The notes: generated by a model not told the origin, from the letters alone. A DNA stretch of 64,000 nucleotides from Celeribacter litoreus (GCF_020165855.1 NZ_JAIUFY010000001.1:124001-188000), one strand, 5' to 3'; shown: positions 25,154 to 34,620, counted from the stretch's first letter. A program made the numbers and translations.

Positions 25154-26650
25154 ATGGAGCATTTTGACGTCGCCATCGTAGGCTATGGTCCTGCGGGAGC
25201 CACGCTCGCCCACCTTCTCGGGCAATGCGGGTTGAAAACGCTCGTCCTCGAACGCGAGAGCGCACATTACCACCTGCCGCGCGCGGTGCATTTCGATGCC
25301 GAAGTGATGCGGGCTTTCCAGTGGATCGGGATTGCCGACGAGATGGCGGCAAAGACCCATCGCCATCCGGGCATGCAGTTCGTTGATCGTGACGGAAAGA
25401 TGCTGCTCGACTGGCCGCGACCGCAGGGCGAAGGTCCGCAAGCATGGAACGCGAACTACCGCTTCCACCAGCCCGACCTCGAGGAACTGCTGCGCGAACA
25501 CATGGCCAAACGTTCGGAAGTCACCGTCCGCACCCGTTGTGACGTGTTCAACATCGACGATCAGGGCGATCAGGTCGAACTTCGTTACGAAGACATGTCC
25601 AAGGGCAAAGTGCACCATGTGACCGCGAAATTCGTGGTGGGCTGTGATGGCGCGCGCTCTCTGGTCCGTCGTTACATCGAAAGCGATATGGACGACTACG
25701 GGTTCCATGAGCGCTGGCTCGTTGTGGACCTCATCCTCAATGAGGACAAACCGGAGCTCGGCGACCACTCGATCCAGTATTGTGTGCCTGAGCGTCCCGC
25801 GACCTATGTCCGCACCCCGGGCATGCGTCGCCGCTGGGAGATCACGGTTCTGCCCGACGAGGACAGCAATGAGATCGCGAAACCCGAACGCGTTTGGGAG
25901 CTTCTCTCCGACTGGATCAAACCGGAAGAAGCCGAGATGGAGCGGACGGCTGTCTACACCTTCCACTCGCTCGTCGCGAAAGACTGGCGCGAAGGGCGTC
26001 TCATCCTCGCCGGTGACGCGTGTCACCAGACCCCACCGTTCATGGGTCAGGGCATGTGCGCAGGCACCCGCGATGTGGTGAACCTCTATTGGAAACTCGC
26101 GCTGATCTGCAAAGGTCTGGTCACGGGAGAAGAAGCTGAAAAGCTCCTCGACACCTATGAAAGCGAGCGCAAACCCAACGCAGCGGAATACATCAAAACC
26201 GCTGTGCGTCTTGGTGGCCTGATCAACACCGTCGGCACCGAAGAGGCGCTGCGCGCAGCCCTGCCGTCGGCCAATGGCTCCGCAAAGATGGAGAGCATTG
26301 CTCCGCCCATCGGGCCGGGCCTCGGCGACGACAGCGAAAGAGCCGGACGTCTGTTTGGCCAGCCGCGCATGTCGGACGGCGCACGTATGGACGACGTATT
26401 CCCGCACGCGTTCGTCGTCGTGGCTGAGGCTGAAATCGCCGAGGGGCTATCACTGCCGGAAGGCACCGGCCTCGTGACGACCGACAATTCCAATGCAGCC
26501 GACCACCTCGCCCGCCTCGGCGCTCGCGCCACCGTTCTTCGCCCCGACCGTCATACGCTCGGCGGGGCCGACACCAAAGAGGAGCTTGAGGCGCTGATCG
26601 CGCGCATTCTCCCGAACCCTATCGAAACGCAACAACCGGAAATGGCTTAA
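25154..26650 (+). CDS. FAD-dependent aromatic hydroxylase (MhpA-like)
   Basis: The protein has 498 residues. FAD motifs are in place: GYGPAG at residues 10-15, VGCDGARSLVRR, and LAGDACHQTPPFMGQGMCAG. The C-terminal thioredoxin-like domain is degenerate, as in MhpA and other phenol or hydroxyphenylpropionate hydroxylases. It would add a hydroxyl using NAD(P)H and O2 to make the catechol used by the dioxygenase immediately upstream. Confidence 0.88.
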   Translation: MEHFDVAIVGYGPAGATLAHLLGQCGLKTLVLERESAHYHLPRAVHFDAEVMRAFQWIGIADEMAAKTHRHPGMQFVDRDGKMLLDWPRPQGEGPQAWNANYRFHQPDLEELLREHMAKRSEVTVRTRCDVFNIDDQGDQVELRYEDMSKGKVHHVTAKFVVGCDGARSLVRRYIESDMDDYGFHERWLVVDLILNEDKPELGDHSIQYCVPERPATYVRTPGMRRRWEITVLPDEDSNEIAKPERVWELLSDWIKPEEAEMERTAVYTFHSLVAKDWREGRLILAGDACHQTPPFMGQGMCAGTRDVVNLYWKLALICKGLVTGEEAEKLLDTYESERKPNAAEYIKTAVRLGGLINTVGTEEALRAALPSANGSAKMESIAPPIGPGLGDDSERAGRLFGQPRMSDGARMDDVFPHAFVVVAEAEIAEGLSLPEGTGLVTTDNSNAADHLARLGARATVLRPDRHTLGGADTKEELEALIARILPNPIETQQPEMA

Positions 26651-26653
26651 CCC

Positions 26654-27496
26654 ATGAAACTTTGCTCATTCACCAAAGACGGCGTGTCCTCCTACGGCCT
26701 CGTCAACGAAAACGGTATCGTCGATCTCGGCAAACGCTTTGACGCGCCAACCCTGCGCGATTTCCTCGCAACAGAGGACATGGCTGCAGCGGAGAAATTC
26801 GTTTCCGCAGACGCGGATTACGCATTCGACGACGTGACACATGATCCGGTCATCACCAACCCGGACAAGATCATCTGCGTTGGTCTTAACTATCATGCGC
26901 ACATTGAGGAAACCGGCCGCGAAGAGACCCCGAACCCGGTCCTGTTCGCCCGTTACCAAGGCTCCCAGATCGGCCATAACGAAGCGCTGATCAAACCCCT
27001 CGAATCCGACATGTTCGACTACGAGGGCGAAGTCGCCGTGATCATCGGCAAAGAGGGTCGCCGTATCTCTGAAGAGGATGCGCTCGACTACGTGGCGGGC
27101 TACGCCTGCTACAACGACGGCTCCGTCCGTGACTGGCAGAAACACACCCACCAGTTCATGCCGGGCAAAACCTTTGCCGGCACCGGCGCGTTCGGTCCGT
27201 GGATGACCACCGCAGACGAGATCGAAGACCATACCAAAATGCGCCTTATGACGCGTCTCAATGGTGAAACCGTGCAGGATACGACGCTCGATATGCTCGT
27301 GTGCTCCGTTCCGCGCCTGATCTCCTATTGCTCCACCATCCTGCCGCTCCTGCCCGGTGACGTGATCGTCTCCGGCACGCCGGGTGGTGTTGGCGCACGC
27401 CGCAACCCGCCGCTCTTCATGAAGGACGGCGATGTCTGCGAAGTTGAAGTCACCGGTGTCGGCGTTCTGTCCAACCCTGTGAAAGCCGAAGTCTGA
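26654..27496 (+). CDS. Fumarylacetoacetate hydrolase-family enzyme
   Basis: The protein has 280 residues. An N-terminal beta domain is followed by the FAH fold: KIICVGLNYHAHIEE, metal site FDYEGEVAVIIG with acidic ligands, then KTFAGTGAFGPW and PGDVIVSGTPGGVGARRNPP. Members are acylpyruvate hydrolases, hydratases (MhpD type) or decarboxylase/isomerases. Here it should process the ring-cleavage product. No separate alpha/beta C-C hydrolase is encoded nearby, so it may take that step. Confidence 0.88.
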   Translation: MKLCSFTKDGVSSYGLVNENGIVDLGKRFDAPTLRDFLATEDMAAAEKFVSADADYAFDDVTHDPVITNPDKIICVGLNYHAHIEETGREETPNPVLFARYQGSQIGHNEALIKPLESDMFDYEGEVAVIIGKEGRRISEEDALDYVAGYACYNDGSVRDWQKHTHQFMPGKTFAGTGAFGPWMTTADEIEDHTKMRLMTRLNGETVQDTTLDMLVCSVPRLISYCSTILPLLPGDVIVSGTPGGVGARRNPPLFMKDGDVCEVEVTGVGVLSNPVKAEV

Positions 27497-27541
27497 GTTT
27501 CGGAACTGGCGCTTCGACATGGCTTGTGAAATGGTTCTCCC

Positions 27542-28333
27542 ATGACCAACCCGCAAGCCACGTCGAAATCGTCTCAAGGCTCCGTGCGATCTCTCGCGCG
27601 GGGCCTTTCTATCTTGCGATATGTGAACAAAGTCGGAGAGGCCCGCCCGGGCGAGATTGCCAAGGCCCTCGACCTGCCGCGTCCGACCGTCTACCGGCTT
27701 CTCGAAACGCTTGAAGAACTTGGTTACGTCGCCTTCTCCGCCACATCAAACTATGTCCGCGTGACCCGCTTTGCCGCGGCTCTTGGCGATGGCTATGCGC
27801 TCACGTCCGAGATTACGCAGGCGGCTGGTCCGATTTTCGGCGAATATGCGAAACGGGTTGTCTGGCCCCTCGATCTCACCGTCTACAACAACGCGGCAAT
27901 GGTCATTCAGGAGACGACGCACGGGCGGTCTCCGCTGTCGATTGACCGCGGCATGACGGGGTTCCGCTTGCCCATGCTCCGCACCTCCGCAGGGCGCGCC
28001 TACATCGCGTTTTGTCCGGAGGAAGAAAGGACGCTGATCCTCGATCACTTGAGGCGTTTGAATGATGACGCCGACCAACCGTTTCTCGAAGAGCGATGGC
28101 TTTCACGCCTGATCACCGAGACCCGCAGCCGAGGCATTGCCGTCCGAGATAGCGGAGAGTTTCGCCAAGAGACCGCATCCCTAGGCGTGCCCATCAAAGC
28201 GGGCGGATCAGTTCTCGGGTGCATTTCTCTGATCTGGATTCAGAGCGCTATGAGCACGGGGCGCGCTCTCGATGAATACGGGGAACCGCTCTTGGAAATT
28301 GCCGAGCGTATTGCGACCTCTTTGCCCGATTGA
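27542..28333 (+). CDS. IclR-family regulator of the aromatic cluster
   Basis: This 263-residue regulator has a winged helix at residues about 15-80 (RPGEIAKALDLPRPTVYRLL) and a C-terminal effector domain (SAGRAYIAFCPEEER, LGVPIKAGG). IclR proteins often control aromatic degradation and bind pathway intermediates. It lies 45 bp after the FAH gene on the same strand, so it is probably co-transcribed with the genes it controls. Confidence 0.9.
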   Translation: MTNPQATSKSSQGSVRSLARGLSILRYVNKVGEARPGEIAKALDLPRPTVYRLLETLEELGYVAFSATSNYVRVTRFAAALGDGYALTSEITQAAGPIFGEYAKRVVWPLDLTVYNNAAMVIQETTHGRSPLSIDRGMTGFRLPMLRTSAGRAYIAFCPEEERTLILDHLRRLNDDADQPFLEERWLSRLITETRSRGIAVRDSGEFRQETASLGVPIKAGGSVLGCISLIWIQSAMSTGRALDEYGEPLLEIAERIATSLPD

Positions 28334-28336
28334 AAC

Positions 28337-28876
28337 CTAGAGCGGGTTCTTCTCCAACTCCGCAGCAATCTCTACATCGACGGGCACATCATAGGTCATG
28401 AGGATCGTGCCAAGGACAGTGTAGAAGCCGACGGTCGCTATGATATCAAAGACAGCTTCCTGTCCGAACGTCTCTGCCAACTGACGCTCTAAATCCTGAG
28501 GCAGTTTTTGATTGTCGATGATCGCATCCACGGCACGCACGAGCAGAGCGTCAGATCCCTCCGGCATCGACAACACCGCTTTGATCCGCGCGTCATCCAT
28601 CCCCAATGCGCGAGCACGGGAGACGTGATGCGCCCATTCGTAGGACGACCCTAGACGCACACCCGTGCGCAGGATGACGATCTCGGAGTTTTCCAGCCCG
28701 AGCACCGAATCCTTCACGACATGCTGGCGCAGAGGGGCCCAAGCCCGCAGCAGATCGGGGTGGTTCGCCATGGTGCGATAGACATTCAACGCACCGGCGA
28801 ATCCGCTTTTCAAGTCTGCGACTTTTTCCGGCCAGTCCTCGTCTGAGAGCGGTCCAATCGTGGGTGTGTGCGGCAT
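28337..28876 (-). CDS. Carboxymuconolactone decarboxylase-family protein
   Basis: The protein has 179 residues from ATG 28876, behind AAAGGGGAA. The CMD/AhpD helix motif SSYEWAHHVSRARALG is present, but the redox CxxC of AhpD is replaced (no cysteines in the domain), which favours a decarboxylase-like or lyase role over alkylhydroperoxidase. It converges on the IclR gene with only 3 bp between stops. The divergent GST gene shares its promoter region. Confidence 0.83.
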   Translation of the reverse strand: MPHTPTIGPLSDEDWPEKVADLKSGFAGALNVYRTMANHPDLLRAWAPLRQHVVKDSVLGLENSEIVILRTGVRLGSSYEWAHHVSRARALGMDDARIKAVLSMPEGSDALLVRAVDAIIDNQKLPQDLERQLAETFGQEAVFDIIATVGFYTVLGTILMTYDVPVDVEIAAELEKNPL

Positions 28877-28944
28877 ATTATGTGTTCCCCTTTGTGAACA
28901 AAACACCCTGCAACTCCCAGTTTTTCAACCCAGCAAAACCGTCT

Positions 28945-28959
28945 GTCCACCATGCGGAC
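28945..28959. promoter_or_regulatory. Third copy of candidate operator, CMD/GST divergent promoter
   Basis: GTCCACCATGCGGAC matches GTCCGCCTGGCGGAC at 12 of 15 positions with both arms (GTCC/GGAC) intact, and is flanked by a further CCGTC/GACGG pair. It lies between the divergent CMD-like and GST genes. Confidence 0.4.
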
Positions 28960-29038
28960 GGTAGCCTGTTGTGCCTTGCGCTTTTGCTTCGCAGACTGGC
29001 CCCGTCTGTTGGACACAGAACATTCATTGAGGCTTTCC

Positions 29039-29623
29039 ATGAAACTTTTCCACTCTCCCGGTTCCTGCTCTCAAGGCATTCAGATGCTGCTGGACGTAAT
29101 CGGCGCGCCCTATGAACTCGTGGTGACTGAGCTGGCCAAGGGCGCCCACCGCGACCCCGCCTATCTCTCGCTCAACCCGAAAGGCAAAGTGCCTGCGCTC
29201 ATGCTGCCAGATGGATCCGTTCTCACGGAATTTCCGGTCATTGCCTATTGGCTCGCACGGTCATTTCCGGAGGCAAATTTGCTCCCCGAGGGCTTGGACG
29301 CAGAAATACGGGTCATGGAACTCACAGAGCACATCGTGTCCGGCCTCCATATGCGCGGGTCCGTGTTTGCGATGGCGCCCCAGAAGTTCCTTGGAGACGA
29401 AGCCGCGAAAGCTGAGTTGCGCAAGCACGGGCAAGAGGTCATTGCCGACGGGTTCCAACGTCTGAGCGATCAGCTCGGCGATAAAGAGTTTCTCTTCGGG
29501 ACGTTCACAATTACAGACGCGGCCGCAGGCTATCTGCTTTCTTGGGCAGATCGGATCGGCGTCGAACGTCCGCCAGAGTTGGACGCGTATTACGAACGCC
29601 TCACACAGCTCACGGGTAACTGA
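29039..29623 (+). CDS. Glutathione S-transferase
   Basis: The protein has 194 residues from ATG 29039, with two domains. The thioredoxin-like N-terminus begins MKLFHSPGSCSQGI, with a Ser/Cys pair near residue 10 as in beta or theta-like bacterial GSTs, followed by NPKGKVPALMLPDGSVLTE (glutathione-binding cis-Pro and Glu). The all-helical C-terminus ends in FTITDAAAGYLLSW. It may open or isomerise aromatic catabolic intermediates or detoxify them; neighbours support such a role but do not prove it. Confidence 0.87.
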   Translation: MKLFHSPGSCSQGIQMLLDVIGAPYELVVTELAKGAHRDPAYLSLNPKGKVPALMLPDGSVLTEFPVIAYWLARSFPEANLLPEGLDAEIRVMELTEHIVSGLHMRGSVFAMAPQKFLGDEAAKAELRKHGQEVIADGFQRLSDQLGDKEFLFGTFTITDAAAGYLLSWADRIGVERPPELDAYYERLTQLTGN

Positions 29624-29644
29624 CCCGTGCGCGAGGCAACGCGC
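29611..29644 (+). terminator. Tandem hairpins at the end of the GST gene
   Basis: CACGGGT/ACCCGTG overlaps the stop codon and is followed by GCGCG/CGCGC and a T-rich stretch. Weak terminator candidate. Confidence 0.35.
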
Positions 29645-29664
29645 CGTTTGTGATTTTGTGAAAT

Positions 29665-29741
29665 TGGTCGGAGCGAGAGGATTCGAACCTCCGGCCCCTG
29701 CCTCCCGAAGACAGTGCTCTACCAGGCTGAGCTACGCTCCG
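29665..29741 (-). tRNA. tRNA-Pro (anticodon CGG)
   Basis: This is a 77-nt tRNA on the minus strand. It has acceptor CGGAGCG/CGCTCCG, D-arm TAGCTCAGCCTGGTAGAGCA, anticodon loop TTCGGGA giving CGG, T-arm GGTTCGAATCC and an encoded CCA. It reads CCG proline codons. Confidence 0.97.
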
Positions 29742-29795
29742 ACCGTGACGGGCGGAATATAGCGACCGAACGCGATTTGCAAGAGACAAATGAGC

Positions 29796-29831
29796 CTTTC
29801 CCGAAAACCCTTAAAAGAGCTTTCGGGAAAG
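29796..29831 (-). terminator. Hairpin downstream of the DMT transporter gene
   Basis: CTTTCCCGAAA pairs perfectly with TTTCGGGAAAG over 11 bp with a 14-nt loop, directly after the transporter stop on the minus strand. Confidence 0.55.
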
Positions 29832-29834
29832 CGA

Positions 29835-30779
29835 TTATTTGACTTTCGCACGACGCACAAACGGCGAAATCCGGAAAGACGCCGCCGAAGACGCGCGAGA
29901 ACGCGTCCGCAAAACCGGTGTGTTCTCCGAGTGCCCGCCACGCGATTCGCGGAAGACGATGTAGAGGCCTGAGAGAATGATGATCCCCGCCCCTGCGATC
30001 GTCGGTCCATCAACCGTTTCACCGAAGAGGAAGTAGCCGAAAATTGTTGCCCAAATGATTTGGGAATACTGCATCGGCGCAACGATCGCTGCCTCAGACG
30101 CGCGATAGGCGAGAATGAGGATGACGCCACCGGTAAAGCCCAAGAGCGAAATCATGCCGACACCACCAAGATCGAGCAACGGCAGCGGTTCATAGGAGAA
30201 CGCCATCGCAGCCCCCATGACGATGAAGTTTGCGATGAGCGGATAGAGCATAAGAACTGCGGTGCGCTCTTCGCGGCCCACCTTTCGAACGACGATGGAG
30301 GCAAAGGCCCCAAAGAAAGCGCATGAGAGCGCTGCAATATGTCCGAGCGTGAACTCTGTGCCGCCCGGTCTGAGCACAACGATCACACCGACCAGACCGA
30401 CCAGGACCGCTGCCCAACGGTGAAAGCCGACGCGCTCGCCCAAGATCGGGATCGACAGGATCGTAATGACCAGCGGCGTTGCGAAGATCAGCGCATAGAC
30501 CTGCGCGAGAGGCAGCACAGAGAAGGCGTAGAAAGCAGCGACGGTGTTGATCATCGCTGCAATCGTGCGAAAAAGGCTCCACCACGGGTGAATAGGACGC
30601 AGGTGCCCCTCTGTCCGGTCTCTGATGAGCATGAACATCACGAGCGGAAATGAGAATAGCGTCGAGAAGAAGATGATCTGAAACGGCGTGTAGGAGCCGC
30701 CGAGAAACTTGATCACGACGTCATGGGTCGAGAAGACCGCGAATGCGGCCAAGGCGTAAAAGGCACCGGTGATATTCAT
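29835..30779 (-). CDS. EamA/DMT-superfamily transporter
   Basis: The protein has 314 residues and ten predicted helices in two EamA repeats. It starts MNITGAFYALAAFAVFSTHD and contains LGERVGFHRWAAVLVGLVGV between repeats, and FGETVDGPTIAGAGIIILSG near the end, both typical of RhaT/YdcZ-like drug/metabolite exporters. The C-terminus is a basic cytoplasmic tail. The substrate is unknown. It stands alone upstream of tRNA-Pro. Confidence 0.9.
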   Translation of the reverse strand: MNITGAFYALAAFAVFSTHDVVIKFLGGSYTPFQIIFFSTLFSFPLVMFMLIRDRTEGHLRPIHPWWSLFRTIAAMINTVAAFYAFSVLPLAQVYALIFATPLVITILSIPILGERVGFHRWAAVLVGLVGVIVVLRPGGTEFTLGHIAALSCAFFGAFASIVVRKVGREERTAVLMLYPLIANFIVMGAAMAFSYEPLPLLDLGGVGMISLLGFTGGVILILAYRASEAAIVAPMQYSQIIWATIFGYFLFGETVDGPTIAGAGIIILSGLYIVFRESRGGHSENTPVLRTRSRASSAASFRISPFVRRAKVK

Positions 30780-30872
30780 GAGTCTATCCGCGTAATGTTT
30801 GCGCTCTCAGGTTAAGGAAGGCTTTTCGACTGAGGCAATCACTCTCTTGTTCTGGAAAGAGTCAGTCCTCAT

Positions 30873-31172
30873 ATGTGTTCCATGTATCGCACTCAGAAAT
30901 CCGCGACCTGCTGCTATTGCGGCACCAAGACCGTTCTGACGCTCGGTGGAGAAACCCGTCACGAACTCAAATGTTCCGCATGCGGCGCACCGCTGTCGCG
31001 TATGAAGGCACTCCATAAGGTCCATGTAGAGGATTCTTTCAGAGTTAAAGGGAAGAAGCCGAAAAAAGCCTCTCAACCAAAGCTCAGCAAGAAAAAGAAG
31101 CAGAAGAAGCGGAAAAGCACAGCGCATCGACTCTTTGATATCGCTGAAGACGTTTTTGATCTTTTCGACTGA
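30873..31172 (+). CDS. Small zinc-ribbon protein with lysine-rich tail
   Basis: This 99-residue protein has two paired-cysteine knuckles, CCYCGTKT and CSACGAPL, forming a zinc ribbon at residues about 13-42. A very basic linker follows (KKPKK and KKKKQKKRK), then an acidic-hydrophobic end, DIAEDVFDLFD. A start at ATG 30882 is equally possible. It may bind nucleic acid. I recognise it only as a conserved hypothetical type; no function is assigned. Confidence 0.75.
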   Translation: MCSMYRTQKSATCCYCGTKTVLTLGGETRHELKCSACGAPLSRMKALHKVHVEDSFRVKGKKPKKASQPKLSKKKKQKKRKSTAHRLFDIAEDVFDLFD

Positions 31173-31180
31173 CGCAAAAA

Positions 31181-31202
31181 GGGCGCCCCGACTGAGGCGC
31201 CC
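31181..31202. terminator. Bidirectional terminator between zinc-ribbon gene and leuB
   Basis: GGGCGCC/GGCGCCC stem with an 8-nt loop, preceded by AAAAA and followed by TTTGT, so it can serve both convergent genes. Confidence 0.8.
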
Positions 31203-31226
31203 TTTGTAATTTGGATCTGTGGCGTC

Positions 31227-32333
31227 TTAGAGCGACGCGTCGAGAGCCGCGATGATCGCATCACCCATTTCAGAGGTGGATACAGGCGTGACACCCTCGC
31301 CCGCAAGCAGGTCAGCGGTGCGAACGCCGTCGGCCAGAACCTTCTCGATTGCGGACTCGAGACGTGTTGCTTCGTCGCCTTCATTGAAGGAGTAGCGCAG
31401 CGCCATTGCGAAGCTGAGGATACAGGCGATCGGGTTGGCTTTGCCCTGACCAGCGATGTCCGGAGCAGACCCGTGGACCGGCTCATACATGGCTTTCGGA
31501 CGGCCGTTCTCCATCGGCGCACCGAGGGACGCAGACGGCAGCATGCCGAGGGAGCCGGTGAGCATAGCAGCAGCGTCGGACAGAAGGTCACCGAAGAGGT
31601 TGTCGGTCACGATCACGTCGAACTGTTTGGGCCAGCGGCAGAGCTGCATCGCACCTGCGTCAGCATACATGTGGGACAGTTCCACATCCGGATATTCGGC
31701 TTCGTGAATCTCGGTGACAACGTCGCGCCACAGAATGCCGGATTCCATCACGTTGGCTTTTTCCATCGAGCAGACTTTGTTGCCGCGCTTGCGGGCCAAC
31801 TCGAATGCGGAACGGGCAACGCGAGCGATCTCGCTCTCGGTGTAACGCTGGGTGTTGATGCCCACGCGTTCGTTGCCTTCTTTGATGATGCCGCGCGGCT
31901 CACCGAAGTAGATGCCGGAGGTCAGTTCGCGCACGATCATGATGTCGAGACCTGCGACCACGTCTTTCTTGAGCGAGGAGAAGTCTGCGAGCGCGTCAAA
32001 GCACTGAGCCGGACGCAGGTTCGCGAAGAGGTCCATCTCTTTGCGAAGGCGCAGGAGGCCACGCTCCGGCTTCACGGAGAAGTCGAGCACGTCATATTTC
32101 GGACCACCAACGGCACCGAGAAGAACCGCATCCACCTCTTGGGCTCTCGCCATGGTCTCATCGGAAAGCGGCACACCGTGCACGTCGTAGGCAGCGCCAC
32201 CGACGAGGTCCATCGACACATCGAACTTGAGGTCGCGTTTCGCGCCATACCAGTCGATGATTTTGACGACTTCGGCCATCACTTCAGGGCCAATACCGTC
32301 ACCGGGGAGAATGAGAAGAGAGGGCGTGCTCAT
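31227..32333 (-). CDS. leuB: 3-Isopropylmalate dehydrogenase
   Basis: The enzyme has 368 residues from ATG 32333. It oxidises and decarboxylates 3-isopropylmalate to 2-oxoisocaproate in leucine synthesis, using NAD+ and a divalent metal. Motifs are [11 protein letters not shown] at the start, [14 protein letters not shown], and [16 protein letters not shown]. The acidic metal residues fall in VDAMLLG-like and [20 protein letters not shown] stretches. The related leuCD genes lie 4 kb away on the same strand. Confidence 0.97.
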   Translation of the reverse strand: MSTPSLLILPGDGIGPEVMAEVVKIIDWYGAKRDLKFDVSMDLVGGAAYDVHGVPLSDETMARAQEVDAVLLGAVGGPKYDVLDFSVKPERGLLRLRKEMDLFANLRPAQCFDALADFSSLKKDVVAGLDIMIVRELTSGIYFGEPRGIIKEGNERVGINTQRYTESEIARVARSAFELARKRGNKVCSMEKANVMESGILWRDVVTEIHEAEYPDVELSHMYADAGAMQLCRWPKQFDVIVTDNLFGDLLSDAAAMLTGSLGMLPSASLGAPMENGRPKAMYEPVHGSAPDIAGQGKANPIACILSFAMALRYSFNEGDEATRLESAIEKVLADGVRTADLLAGEGVTPVSTSEMGDAIIAALDASL

Positions 32334-32394
32334 GTCGCGTCGAGTCCTTGTTTTCTTAAGGTTGGAAGCGGGGTAACGACTGCTTGCCCCGCCG

Positions 32395-33417
32395 TCAAGG
32401 AATGGGAGCGATATCAACCCAGACAAGGCCATGCTGCGGATCGGTTTCGGCCCATTCCACACCGGAATCCACTACCGTGAGATCAGAGGACGGCAGGACG
32501 TAGTTGACCCTCAGATTCCCCGGGATCGGATCGGACCAATCAGCCGTGTCTAGGGAGGGGTCTCCGGCGTGCTCCGGATTGGCATTCTCCAGCCCGTGTG
32601 AAGAGGAGGGTTTCGGGTCCTGAAGGCGCGGGTTGGCCAAGAGTGCCTTCATCACCTCGTGCTGCCCTTCTCCGTCGACCGGATCGAGATTGCTGTTTCC
32701 GAGCAGGATGACCGGATCAGGTGGCACACTGTCCAACGCACCGTCGAGATAAAGCGACCAAAACCGCGTCTCGTCGGCATTCCGGCGTCCGTTGCGATCT
32801 TCCGCCCCGTCGAACACCGGGCTCGTAGCCGCATACATCAGGAGGTGGACCTCATGCCCGCCCCATTGGATCGGCACATCCCAGTGTCCTGTGGAGGATA
32901 GGCGCAGAACACTTAGGTCGTCCTCATCAAAGTAATCCGCAGGAATGTTGTTAGCTGGCAGATCACGCCAGAGCATCTCGGAAAAATCTCTGACGTCATC
33001 CAGAAGGATCCGGAGCCGCGAGAGCAAAACCATCCCCCCCTGCCCTCTGAAATGACCATAAGACTGCGCATCTTCCGGCTCCCCCGTGCGACCGTCCTTG
33101 TCGAGATCACGGCGCGTTTCCATCCCGGAGTTTCCCCAACGCGAGAAAACATATGGATAGCCCAGCGTCGCCGCGAAGGCTCGGGCCGCGTGACCGTCCA
33201 TGTCGGTGTCAAATCGAGTCAGCAGAAGTACGTCGGGCGAGGTTGTTTCAATCCACTCCGCCACAGCGTGAATTTCAGCGTCATCTTTAGAAAGCAGCTC
33301 GCGAAGCAACACCCCGGGCCCGTCCCGTGATAAATCCACATGCCATGTGGCGACGCGAAGTGGCTCCGCATACGCACCAAACGGGATAAGAAAGAATAGG
33401 ACTGCTCTGAGGATCAC
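32395..33417 (-). CDS. Exported endonuclease/exonuclease/phosphatase-family protein
   Basis: The protein has 340 residues from GTG 33417, which overlaps the preceding stop as GTGA. An N-terminal signal peptide ending GAYAE implies secretion. The EEP fold is seen in [34 protein letters not shown] and [11 protein letters not shown]. The usual catalytic N of the second motif is present (GNSNLD) where D-x-N is expected. Homologues are secreted phosphodiesterases or phosphatases; the substrate is unknown. Confidence 0.8.
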   Translation of the reverse strand: MILRAVLFFLIPFGAYAEPLRVATWHVDLSRDGPGVLLRELLSKDDAEIHAVAEWIETTSPDVLLLTRFDTDMDGHAARAFAATLGYPYVFSRWGNSGMETRRDLDKDGRTGEPEDAQSYGHFRGQGGMVLLSRLRILLDDVRDFSEMLWRDLPANNIPADYFDEDDLSVLRLSSTGHWDVPIQWGGHEVHLLMYAATSPVFDGAEDRNGRRNADETRFWSLYLDGALDSVPPDPVILLGNSNLDPVDGEGQHEVMKALLANPRLQDPKPSSSHGLENANPEHAGDPSLDTADWSDPIPGNLRVNYVLPSSDLTVVDSGVEWAETDPQHGLVWVDIAPIP

Positions 33418-34250
33418 GCCGTCGCGCGGTCGAGATCGACGTTCGCGTAAACCTGACGGCGCTTTCGCGCGATCATCTCTGCAACGCGGCCCATAGCGAT
33501 CCCGCGCATGAAGAGAGACGAGGGCAAGAAGGCCCAAGCCGCGACAATCCAGATCAGTGACTGGTCGTTTGCGACCGAGATCCCGCCGAAGAGGGTCGAG
33601 GCGGAACTCAGGATCGCAGGTGTCACAAAGGGCAGCACCAAACCGATAATGACGTTCACTCGGGCATCACGTTTCAGACGATCAACAACATCGCCACCTG
33701 CGGTCGGATCAAAGGTCGGGAGGTTGATCCAAACATTGAATGACCCGGACCGCCCCGGCCACTGTCCGATCTTGAGCACGATCAGGAACACCGAAAGCGA
33801 AATGAGCGAAATCAGATAGCTCATACCCGCCGCCTCTCGCATCAGTTCAATCTCTTCAAGAGAGGCCCCATAAGGCAAAGCATTGATCATCAGGCGCACA
33901 GGCGAATACGGGAAGTCGAGCGCGTAGCCGATGAGGGCTCCAACAGCCGTGACAAATTCAGTCGCAACGGTCGGGGTCTCGTTTCCGCGCAAAATCAGGG
34001 TTAGCAGGAAGATCGTGATCAGCAGGGCGAGAAAGCGCACGCGATTGAACGGCGGAGCGTCTCTGAACTCGACCAGCCCCGGATAGGACGAGACGTATTC
34101 AAAAAATGTGAGCGACGCAGCAAAGAGTGCAACGAGCGCAACAACCTGCGCAGCATCACTTGTTGTATTCGGAAGTAACACAGTTGGCGTGGAGATCATC
34201 ACCACGACCAGAATCGCACGGACAAAAGCACTAACGAAGCGCTGGATCAC
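33414..34250 (-). CDS. Conserved membrane protein of unknown function
   Basis: This 278-residue protein has about six hydrophobic helices, at residues about 8-27, 35-55, 72-88, 98-115, 145-163 and 205-255. I do not recognise a family. It is translationally coupled to the exported EEP protein downstream by a 4-nt overlap, so the two probably work together at the envelope. The C-terminus is basic (IARKRRQVY). Confidence 0.7.
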   Translation of the reverse strand: MIQRFVSAFVRAILVVVMISTPTVLLPNTTSDAAQVVALVALFAASLTFFEYVSSYPGLVEFRDAPPFNRVRFLALLITIFLLTLILRGNETPTVATEFVTAVGALIGYALDFPYSPVRLMINALPYGASLEEIELMREAAGMSYLISLISLSVFLIVLKIGQWPGRSGSFNVWINLPTFDPTAGGDVVDRLKRDARVNVIIGLVLPFVTPAILSSASTLFGGISVANDQSLIWIVAAWAFLPSSLFMRGIAMGRVAEMIARKRRQVYANVDLDRATA

Positions 34251-34620
34251 TGCCCAATTCCCTCTCCTAGATCATGAACGATTCACTGCCGCTCATGCGT
34301 TCGAATCCGCATTCGCCTTGATGGCGATTTGCCATGTTCTCGCCCCAGATTTGCCTATTTTCGCCTTCTGGGGCAAGGAATACTTCCAGATACCCTCTAA
34401 GATTGACCGACTTCATCGTCAATACGGTGCGGTTTTGCACCATATCTGACCTGTGCGCCCGCTTTGACCAGATCAGGAACGAACAGATCCTCTCGAACCG
34501 AAAGGAGATCAGCGCCTCTACGATTCCTGCACAACATTTGTGGTTAGTTTGATGCAGAGCATAGTCGCACAGCACGAGTCGTGATGAAGTCGCGCCGACA
34601 CCAATGGAAAGGACACTGTC
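34251..34620. other. Intergenic region before the CoA-transferase pair
   Basis: No gene is supported. A GCCCCAG/CTGGGGC inverted repeat (about 34341-34374) with a 19-nt loop is the only structure that I noticed. Both divergent promoters should lie here. Confidence 0.4.

Noticed and set aside
24896-26407. 503-codon open frame opposite the FAD hydroxylase
   Set aside because: It is antisense to a gene with clear FAD motifs, has no ribosome site and gives His/Arg/Phe-rich nonsense; long antisense frames are common in GC-rich coding DNA.
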